Shown here piece by piece: positions 35,873 through 42,441 of a stretch of DNA of 64,000 nt (its first letter is position 1; each line of letters starts with the position of its first letter). The DNA is taken from positions 28,987 through 92,986 of the forward strand of contig JAKSJD010000009.1 of the NCBI GenBank assembly GCA_024398435.1, given 5' to 3'. Source of the stretch: Bacteroidaceae bacterium (lineage in GTDB: Bacteria; Bacteroidota; Bacteroidia; Bacteroidales; Bacteroidaceae). A model generated the notes under the pieces. It made no database searches. It had not been told where the DNA came from and saw only the letters and a list, made by a program, of their open reading frames with translations. The position numbers and the translations under genes were made by a program.

Positions 35873-36532
35873 CTATTCGTTCTTTGCCTGCTTGTCCCAT
35901 TTGTGGAGAATGTGGGATGAGAGAAGCAATGCTGCTCCGATGCCAGCTGGAATCAAACCTAACATATAACCTGTTATACTATTTAAGTCTTTAAAACCAC
36001 TTCTGAAATCAAGAATAAAGATGCACACGCTGACCAACAAGCCGCCAACTAAGAGAATCATTCCCCAAATCAACATTTGACTGCCTCGGCGACTAGGGGT
36101 TTCGGTCACTTTTTTCTCCGCTGCGATGAATTCGCTCACATCTTCTCCCTTGTCAATCAACTTATCGATGATGGCCATTCGTGCCGCCTCTTTCTTCCTC
36201 TTATTATAGAACACAATCAGTAGGACAGCAATTGGCAAAACCACACAAATGCAAATCGGAACCATAGTGTCTCTAAGTGTATACATAAACCTCCTAAACA
36301 TCTCTTCGGAATTGGCGGCTCTATTGGTCTTCACATAATACTCTTGCTCTGCCTTAATCTTCTGAAGTTCAATCTTTGCCAATTCGACATCATACTGGTT
36401 TGCATGCGAATCCTGAACAGTATCCACTGCTTCAATGGCTGCCTCATCATTGTTATCTTCCGTTTGAGCCATCATAGAGAGCGGAATCATTGTGCCGATA
36501 AGGAAGGCACACACCTTAATCATTCGTTTCAT
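35873..36532 (-). CDS. DUF6249-like membrane protein upstream of the ECF sigma factor
   Basis: A 219-residue membrane protein. A signal-like hydrophobic segment (about 5-22) is followed by a charged helical stretch (YDVELAKIELQKIKAEQEYY), a membrane helix (about 90-109), a cytoplasmic-type basic loop (NKRKKEAARMAIIDKLIDKG), and two more membrane helices (about 152-173 and 187-206). This layout matches the DUF6249 family, regularly found beside ECF sigma factors in Bacteroidales; its role is unknown. It may be the first gene of a three-gene stress-sensing unit. Confidence 0.7.
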   Translation of the reverse strand: MKRMIKVCAFLIGTMIPLSMMAQTEDNNDEAAIEAVDTVQDSHANQYDVELAKIELQKIKAEQEYYVKTNRAANSEEMFRRFMYTLRDTMVPICICVVLPIAVLLIVFYNKRKKEAARMAIIDKLIDKGEDVSEFIAAEKKVTETPSRRGSQMLIWGMILLVGGLLVSVCIFILDFRSGFKDLNSITGYMLGLIPAGIGAALLLSSHILHKWDKQAKNE

Positions 36533-36613
36533 TTCTTTTTTCTTGTTTTTGAGTTGTTTGAACTAATGTTTTTGAGTTTCTGCAACATTAGACGCAACGA
36601 ATTTACGAAAAGT

Positions 36614-36646
36614 TGCAGACATACGAAAATTTTTCACTAACTTTGC
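36614..36646 (+). promoter_or_regulatory. Promoter of the FNT-like gene
   Basis: TAACTTTG (36639-36646), with TTG (36614-36616) 22 bp upstream, 29 nt before the ATG. Confidence 0.6.
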
Positions 36647-36674
36647 ACCGAAATTCATTAACCTAAAAGAAATC

Positions 36675-37289
36675 ATGAACGCAATCAGCACTCTCAAAAG
36701 TTCAATCCTTGCAGGCGTTTGCATCGGAATTGCCGGCTTCGGCTTCCTCTCGAGCAAGGACATCATCGGTACAGTTCTCTTCACATTCGGCCTTTTGGCA
36801 GTTGTCCATTATGGATTCAAGCTCTACACCGGCACCGTCGGCTTCATGGGCGGTTCGAAAGGTTTGGCAGTGAAGGAGATTCCACTCGTACTTCTCGGCA
36901 ACATCATCGGCACACTCCTCGTGGCACTTCTCAGTTATGCTTCGCCAAACGACCTTCAATCCGTGGCTCAGGGAATACTCGAAGCCCGATTGAAGACAGG
37001 CATCCTTCCATGTGGATTGCTTGCAATCGGTTGCGGATTCATCATGACAACAGCCGTTAAGTTCGCAAAATTTGAGAATCGTTGGTTGCCTCTTCTCTTC
37101 GGAGTTTCCATTTTCATCGTTTGCGGATTCCCCCACTGCATTGCCGATGCATTCTATTATTTGGCAGTGCCAGTAAGTTTCTGGCAGGCAAATCTGTTCG
37201 ACATTCTCCTTCTCTACATAAGCATCGTGATTGGCAACGGCATTGGCTGCAACCTCGTTCGCCTCATCATGTGGAACAAGGAAGCATAA
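36675..37289 (+). CDS. Formate/nitrite transporter (FNT)-like membrane channel, short form
   Basis: A 204-residue protein with about six hydrophobic segments. CGFPHCIADAFYY (about 151-163) resembles the FNT signature in which a conserved histidine lines the pore, and GNGIGCNLVRLIMW near the end resembles the last FNT helix hairpin. FNT proteins are pentameric channels for formate, nitrite or hydrosulfide. Most members have 250-290 residues, so this one is short and divergent, with tight N- and C-termini. It stands alone between its own promoter and terminator. A related small YeeE-like membrane family is an alternative. Confidence 0.65.
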   Translation: MNAISTLKSSILAGVCIGIAGFGFLSSKDIIGTVLFTFGLLAVVHYGFKLYTGTVGFMGGSKGLAVKEIPLVLLGNIIGTLLVALLSYASPNDLQSVAQGILEARLKTGILPCGLLAIGCGFIMTTAVKFAKFENRWLPLLFGVSIFIVCGFPHCIADAFYYLAVPVSFWQANLFDILLLYISIVIGNGIGCNLVRLIMWNKEA

Positions 37290-37319
37290 ACATCGGAAAA
37301 AACTTATAGAGGTTTCGCT

Positions 37320-37385
37320 CATACGAACATTATCGTATTGCCATACGAACATGATCGTATCGCCGTACGAACATGATCGTATTTC
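37320..37385. repeat. Three-unit 22-bp array, CATACGAACATGATCGTA word
   Basis: Units start at 37320, 37342 and 37364, exactly 22 bp apart. The word is nearly the same as at 15361-15426, with AACAT for ATCAT, and its core TACGAACATGATCGTA is close to a perfect palindrome. It lies between the stop of the FNT-like gene and that gene's terminator, so it is probably transcribed. Confidence 0.85.
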
Positions 37386-37406
37386 TGACGGAGCAATAGA
37401 AAATTG

Positions 37407-37436
37407 CCGACGGACATTGGTTCGTCGGTTTTTCTT
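37407..37436 (+). terminator. Terminator after the FNT-like gene
   Basis: CCGACGGAC (37407-37415) pairs with GTTCGTCGG (37420-37428, one wobble) around an ATTG loop, followed by five T. Confidence 0.85.
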
Positions 37437-37524
37437 TATATAAATATAATAATGTGAGCCAATAGCTACTACTATTAAATTATGTTAAAAAACGAGGAAA
37501 ACACAAAAAAAGTTCTACGAAAGT

Positions 37525-37555
37525 TTTAGTTACTAAAGAAATAGTTTTAACTTTG
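37525..37555 (+). promoter_or_regulatory. Promoter and candidate operator of the second blaI/M56 operon
   Basis: TAACTTTG (37548-37555) is the -7 box, 29 nt before the ATG. A perfect 13-bp palindrome TTTAGTTACTAAA (37525-37537) replaces the -33 region and is a plausible BlaI-type operator; MecI/BlaI sites elsewhere are also short palindromes over the promoter. Confidence 0.55.
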
Positions 37556-37584
37556 CCAGCAAGAAACAAATAAACCATTAGAAT

Positions 37585-37956
37585 ATGAAAGAAGAAAAGA
37601 ACCTCACGCTCACCAAGGGCGAAATGCAAGTAATGAACATACTTTGGGCTGCCGGAAAGGCTTGTGACGTACACGAAGTGGTGGACAAATACGAAGATCC
37701 TAAACCTGCCTACACCACTGTAGCCACTTTCCTGAAGATACTCACGACTAAACAATTCGTAGATTACAAGAAAAGCGAAGGCCGTCAATATCTCTTCTTC
37801 CCCCTACTCTCAAAAGCTGAATACACCCGAAGAATACTCCAGGATGTGAAGGACAACTTCTTCCAAGGCAGTGCCTCATCGCTTCTCAGCTTCTTCATGC
37901 AAGAGGAAAACCTCAGCGAAGACGAGATTCAGGAACTCATCAACATGGTAAAGTAA
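37585..37956 (+). CDS. BlaI/MecI-family transcriptional repressor (second copy)
   Basis: A 123-residue winged-helix repressor, paralogous to the one at 2141-2539. Shared features are LTLTKGEMQVMNILWAAGKA, DPKPAYTTVATFLKILTTKQ with FVDY, and the dimerisation tail SFFMQEENLSEDEIQELINM, which nearly repeats the first copy's SYFLEEENLSIEEMKELLDK. It is followed after 21 bp by its M56 partner. The two pairs probably arose by duplication and sense different signals; no resistance gene is near either. Confidence 0.9.
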   Translation: MKEEKNLTLTKGEMQVMNILWAAGKACDVHEVVDKYEDPKPAYTTVATFLKILTTKQFVDYKKSEGRQYLFFPLLSKAEYTRRILQDVKDNFFQGSASSLLSFFMQEENLSEDEIQELINMVK

Positions 37957-37977
37957 CCCTAAAACAGCACGAATCGT

Positions 37978-39717
37978 ATGGGAACACTATTCATTTATGC
38001 AATAAAATCGGCAATCTGTCTGGCTCTGCTTTATCTGCCCTACACCTTGCTCATGCGGAAAGAGACATTCCACAGTTTCAACCGCAAGGCCCTTCTCATG
38101 GTCATTCTCCTCTCGCTCATCTTGCCTTTCATCAGCATTCCGATGTGGAATTCGGCCATTCTCACTGCTCTTCAAGGTCAGAAAGAAGCAATCATCGAGA
38201 TTGGAATCCCTACTCTATCGGGCGCATCCACAGTTTCGAGTCAGGCAATTGAAGTCGATGCGACTGCAGAAAGCTCAATCAGTTGGGCAAATCTGCTCGT
38301 ATTAATATATATAATAGGTGTAATCGTCTGCCTCATTTGGAAGGTAGTGGAAGTAGTTCGTCTCGAAAGATTCATCCCGAAAAGTTGCCTCTGGACAGAG
38401 AAGAAAGACGGAATCAACATCTTCTGCCATGTAGGAAAGGTAAGTCCTTTCAGTTGGATGAAGAACATCGTGATTGGAGAAGACGACTACAACCAGCATC
38501 CATCCGTGCTCATCCACGAAAAGGCACACATCAAGCTTTTGCACTCATGGGACACAATCCTCCTCTCGCTGGTCGAAGTGTTGCAATGGTTCAACCCTTG
38601 CATCTGGATGCTCGACCTCACAATGAAGGAAGTTCACGAGTTCGAAGCCGATGATGCAGTACTTCGTTCAGGCATTTCAGCAAAACAATATCAATTATTA
38701 TTAATCGAGAAAGCAGTGGCCGGCAGCAAATATTCGTTTGCAAACGGATTCAACCACAGCCTTCTAAAAAAACGTTTTATTATGATGATGAAAGACAAAT
38801 CAAACAAGTGGAACCGTACAAAGATGTTGTACTTGATTCCAGCAGCTGCAATCGCACTCACAGCCTTTGCAACGAACGAGAGCCTTACAGAGGCATTCGC
38901 ACCAGAAGAAAAGGCTGACTCTCAACAGGCAACAGCCATTGCCACCGACTCACAAACAGGCGAAATCGTCACTCAGAAAGCAAATTTGGCAGCAAACAAC
39001 GATTCTCCTGCTAACAATGATGCTGTTTACAGTGAGCCAGATGATTCCATAACCGAACTCATGAAGAAAATCCCAGGAGCAAAGATTGACGAAAACGGAA
39101 AAGCCACACTCAATGGCAAGGACATCACGAAGGTTCTTGTCAATGGAAAGGAAGTATCAGTTGACAACAATGAGAGAAAGTTGTTAGACGTGACCGTATC
39201 AAGAACAGACAAGGCAAAATCACAGGCAGACAATGAAAGAAAGTTGTTAGATGTAACCGTATCAAGAACAGACAAGGCTAATGAAGCTACAGACACCGAC
39301 GATGACATTTGGCAAGTTGTAGAAGAAATGCCAGAGTTCGAGGGCGGAGCGGAAGCAATGATGGCATTCCTTGCCAAAACTATTAAATATCCAGCATCAG
39401 CAATAGAGATGGGCATTCAGGGAAGAGTGATGGTTAAATTTGTGGTCGACAAGACAGGAATCATAAGAGATACAGAGATTGCTAAATCACTGGATGCCGA
39501 CCATACATACATGCCATCACGCAAAAACGAACAGGGAGAAGAACTCACACCCGAACAATACCAACAACTCTATGCAAAATATGAGGCAGGTTGCAAGGCT
39601 TGCGATGATGAAGCACTCAGATGCGTCAAGGCAATGCCAAAATGGAAACCAGGCAAACAAAGAGGAAAGGCAGTCAATGTGTCATTCACCATCCCTATCT
39701 CATTCCGTTTGCGATAA
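37978..39717 (+). CDS. M56 membrane metallopeptidase with TonB-type C-terminal domain (second copy)
   Basis: A 579-residue BlaR1-type protein paralogous to the one at 2553-4373 over its first 300 residues. Membrane segments lie near 4-25, 38-58, 100-121 and 283-298. The zinc motif is HEKAH at 180-184, with MKEVHEFEADDAVLRSG carrying the third ligand. Beyond the last helix, LMKKIPGAKIDENG and LNGKDITKVLVNGKEV resemble a plug-like segment seen in Bacteroidetes TonB-linked proteins. A 21-residue unit containing NERKLLDVTVSRTDKA occurs twice in tandem, and a TonB C-terminal domain ends the protein (about 450-579, PEFEGGAEAMMAFLAKTIKY to the end). This architecture suggests envelope sensing linked to proteolysis of the repressor. 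Confidence 0.9.
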   Translation: MGTLFIYAIKSAICLALLYLPYTLLMRKETFHSFNRKALLMVILLSLILPFISIPMWNSAILTALQGQKEAIIEIGIPTLSGASTVSSQAIEVDATAESSISWANLLVLIYIIGVIVCLIWKVVEVVRLERFIPKSCLWTEKKDGINIFCHVGKVSPFSWMKNIVIGEDDYNQHPSVLIHEKAHIKLLHSWDTILLSLVEVLQWFNPCIWMLDLTMKEVHEFEADDAVLRSGISAKQYQLLLIEKAVAGSKYSFANGFNHSLLKKRFIMMMKDKSNKWNRTKMLYLIPAAAIALTAFATNESLTEAFAPEEKADSQQATAIATDSQTGEIVTQKANLAANNDSPANNDAVYSEPDDSITELMKKIPGAKIDENGKATLNGKDITKVLVNGKEVSVDNNERKLLDVTVSRTDKAKSQADNERKLLDVTVSRTDKANEATDTDDDIWQVVEEMPEFEGGAEAMMAFLAKTIKYPASAIEMGIQGRVMVKFVVDKTGIIRDTEIAKSLDADHTYMPSRKNEQGEELTPEQYQQLYAKYEAGCKACDDEALRCVKAMPKWKPGKQRGKAVNVSFTIPISFRLR

Positions 39718-39789
39718 GCTATTCCTCAAGCGAAATGCTTAAAACAACATAAAAGAAAAATAAAGTAAATCAGTTTAAAGTAAACAACA

Positions 39790-39831
39790 AAGCCAGATTG
39801 ACTGTGAAGTCCATCTGGCTTATTCTTTTGC
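39790..39831. terminator. Bidirectional terminator between M56 and manA
   Basis: AAGCCAGAT (39790-39798) pairs with ATCTGGCTT (39823-39831), continued inside by GACT/AGTC. T-rich sequence follows on both strands, so it can serve both convergent genes. Confidence 0.8.
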
Positions 39832-39835
39832 AAGG

Positions 39836-40810
39836 TCAATTGAAGTGCTTATTGTCGATATAAACCTCAAGCAATTCAGTCATTCCCTGTTCGGTTGCAG
39901 GCATAAGGTCGAGGTCGGCAATGCTTGCAGGAATCACACACGATTCGCCTTTCTTCAGTTCCACAACCTCAATGGCCGAAGCCTTGTCCCTCATCTTTAT
40001 CTTCAAACCTCCATTGAGACAAGTATAGACAATGAACGAATCGTACTTATATAGTTTGCGATGGAATGCTCGTGTAATATTGTGAATCTTAACCGTAAAG
40101 AACGGACTTTCCGTAATGGCAACTGGCTTGTTGATTGCCGCAAGATAATCGGTTCGGTAGGTTGGATAGAGAGTGTAATCGATTGCATCGCGAGCCATTT
40201 CGGTATGAAGTTGGCGAGGACGGCCATCAAGACCTGGACGATTGTAGTCGAAGATACGATAAGTGACATCACTGCTCTGCTGAACCTCAGCCAATCGAAT
40301 GCCTCCGCAAATGGCATGAACACGGCCGGAAGGAATGAAGAACACATCGCCTCGATGCACTGGATGGGATTGCAGAACCTCCATAATCGTTCCATCATTC
40401 ACCCGTTGCTCATATTCATCAGGCGTAATCTGGCGGTTGAAACCCGAATAAAGCCTTGCTCCCGGTTCGGCATCCATAATAAACCACATCTCCGTCTTGC
40501 CCATCGAGTTGTGTCTTTCCTTTGCAATCGCATCGTTTGGATGCACCTGAATCGACAAATCATCATGGGCATCGATGAACTTTATGAGCAAAGGGAACTG
40601 CAAACCATAAATATCCACAACCTTCTTGCCAAGCAATGCCTCTCCATGTTCCCCTGCCAATTGGCTCAAGGAACTGCCTGCAAGTGAGCCATTCTCAACG
40701 ACCGATTCCTTGCCAGGCACTGCACTGACAATCCAATCTTCGCTTCCCCACACAAGTGTGAAAGGATTGTGGCGGAAGAGCAATGGATAAAGTGATTTAC
40801 TGTCTGCCAA
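39836..40810 (-). CDS. manA: Mannose-6-phosphate isomerase, type I (TTG start)
   Basis: Cytoplasmic zinc enzyme that interconverts mannose-6-phosphate and fructose-6-phosphate. 324 residues, typical of the short Bacteroidetes form. Metal-site signatures are LIKFIDAHDDLSIQVHPND and KTEMWFIM; GDVFFIPSGRVHAICGGI is the conserved active-site segment. A stop lies one codon above the TTG at 40810 and no ATG precedes the homology, so TTG is the likely start. It is 22 bp after rfbC, last of a leftward group with aroB and rfbC. With manC it supplies GDP-mannose, though the two genes are far apart. Confidence 0.92.
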   Translation of the reverse strand: MADSKSLYPLLFRHNPFTLVWGSEDWIVSAVPGKESVVENGSLAGSSLSQLAGEHGEALLGKKVVDIYGLQFPLLIKFIDAHDDLSIQVHPNDAIAKERHNSMGKTEMWFIMDAEPGARLYSGFNRQITPDEYEQRVNDGTIMEVLQSHPVHRGDVFFIPSGRVHAICGGIRLAEVQQSSDVTYRIFDYNRPGLDGRPRQLHTEMARDAIDYTLYPTYRTDYLAAINKPVAITESPFFTVKIHNITRAFHRKLYKYDSFIVYTCLNGGLKIKMRDKASAIEVVELKKGESCVIPASIADLDLMPATEQGMTELLEVYIDNKHFN

Positions 40811-40832
40811 AACTTATCGCAATTATCTTGTT

Positions 40833-41402
40833 TTACTGAATCTCGTTATAAATGAAAGGGCTGTCAATGTCCTTCAAGAGTGGATGATTGCTGTCTTTCT
40901 CGCTGAGAAGAATATCATCGGTATTCAACTGCCAATCAATGCCAAGGTCGGGGTCGTCCCATGCAATTGCGCCCTCACTCTGTGGAGCATAATAGTTGTC
41001 GCACTTGTACTGAAACACCGCGATTTCACTCAAAACGGCAAAACCATGAGCAAAACCACGTGGAATGAAGAACTGACGATGGTTGTCTTCAGTAAGTTCC
41101 ACGGCTACATACTTGCCGAATGTAGGACTTCCCTTGCGAATATCCACAGCAACATCAAGTACTCTGCCCTTCACCACTCTCACCAACTTTGCCTGTGCAA
41201 AAGGAGGTTTCTGGAAATGAAGGCCACGAACAACTCCTCGGCTCGACTTGCTTTCATTGTCCTGAACAAAGTTAACCTTCCCGACTTTCTCCTCAAAATC
41301 CCTTTGTGAGAATGATTCGAAGAAATAACCTCTCGCATCGTTAAATATGCGAGGTTCAATGATTTTCACATCATCAATTGCTGTATCTACTACTGTTATC
41401 AT
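40833..41402 (-). CDS. rfbC: dTDP-4-dehydrorhamnose 3,5-epimerase
   Basis: A 189-residue cupin-fold enzyme of dTDP-L-rhamnose synthesis for surface polysaccharide. Features are EPRIFNDARGYFFESFSQRD, the catalytic-His segment RGVVRGLHFQKPPFAQAKLV, FIPRGFAHGFAVLSE and WDDPDLGIDW. The start overlaps the aroB stop (ATGA), so translation is coupled. Usual partners rfbA, rfbB and rfbD are absent here. Confidence 0.95.
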   Translation of the reverse strand: MITVVDTAIDDVKIIEPRIFNDARGYFFESFSQRDFEEKVGKVNFVQDNESKSSRGVVRGLHFQKPPFAQAKLVRVVKGRVLDVAVDIRKGSPTFGKYVAVELTEDNHRQFFIPRGFAHGFAVLSEIAVFQYKCDNYYAPQSEGAIAWDDPDLGIDWQLNTDDILLSEKDSNHPLLKDIDSPFIYNEIQ

Positions 41403-42388
41403 TGTCCGTCTCTATAAAAATCCAATGCTTCAAATATCTGTTCCTTTGTTACGGTTCGATTGATTCTGACCTTTCCAACCTCTGAAAGAAGAGCCATCTT
41501 CACCTTGTCTGCAACATTCTTCTTATCATGACGCATGAGTTGGAAGAGAGCTTCATAATCATCACAACCGATTTCGAACTTTCCATAATGCTCTGTAATG
41601 AACTTCACAACCTCTCGCATTGTCTCGGTTGGGAACTCATAATAGGCACTCGAAAGATACAATTCACAAATCATACCCCAAGCCACTGCATAACCATGAA
41701 GAACAGGTGTGCCTTTCTGAAGTGCGAAACTTTCGACAGCATGACCAACCGTATGGCCGAAGTTCAATGCCTTGCGGATTCCCTGTTCGTATGGGTCGGT
41801 TTCCACAATCTTCTTCTTCACGGCAACACTCTTGCGAATCATTCCGTCGAGAAGGGAATAATCGATTTCGTCGAGATCGAAAGCAAGAAGTTGGGCAAGA
41901 TGTTCCTTATCAGAAATCAATCCATGTTTGAGCATTTCGGCATAACCCGAAAGAATATTCTCATGGTCGAGAGTGCGAAGGAATGCAGTGTCGAGAATGA
42001 CTTTCACTGGTTCGCGGAATACTCCGACCTCATTCTTGAAGCCGTTGAAGTTGACTCCCGTCTTTCCTCCCACCGAGGCATCAACCATCGAGAGCAATGT
42101 TGTTGGGATGTTGATGAACTTGATTCCACGCTTGAAAGTGGCTGCAGCAAAACCACCGAGATCCGTAACCATTCCTCCTCCAAGATTGATGAGAAGGCTG
42201 TGGCGAGTGGCACCCTTGTTGCCGAGTTCACTCCAAACGATTGATGCAGTTTCGAGTGTTTTGTTTGCATCGGTTGCAGGAATGACTATATGCTGGGCAT
42301 CCTTCATGGATTCCGAATCTTTCACAACTGGCCAACACAATTCGTGTGTGGTTTCGTCAGTCAGAACAAATACTTTATCGTAAGTCAC
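41399..42388 (-). CDS. aroB: 3-dehydroquinate synthase (GTG start)
   Basis: Second enzyme of the shikimate pathway, turning DAHP into 3-dehydroquinate with NAD+ and a divalent metal. 329 residues, slightly short for the family. Signatures are LLINLGGGMVTDLGGFAAAT, NIPTTLLSMVDASVGGKTG, SGYAEMLKHGLI and the metal-site LNFGHTVGHAVES. The GTG at 42388 is the only candidate after the in-frame TAA a few codons upstream. It is coupled to rfbC and starts 53 bp after the GH97 gene. Confidence 0.95.
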   Translation of the reverse strand: MTYDKVFVLTDETTHELCWPVVKDSESMKDAQHIVIPATDANKTLETASIVWSELGNKGATRHSLLINLGGGMVTDLGGFAAATFKRGIKFINIPTTLLSMVDASVGGKTGVNFNGFKNEVGVFREPVKVILDTAFLRTLDHENILSGYAEMLKHGLISDKEHLAQLLAFDLDEIDYSLLDGMIRKSVAVKKKIVETDPYEQGIRKALNFGHTVGHAVESFALQKGTPVLHGYAVAWGMICELYLSSAYYEFPTETMREVVKFITEHYGKFEIGCDDYEALFQLMRHDKKNVADKVKMALLSEVGKVRINRTVTKEQIFEALDFYRDGQ

Positions 42389-42441
42389 CTTATTTCTTTA
42401 TTATAAATATATACGTTTAATTTCCGTTTGAGAGAATGAAT

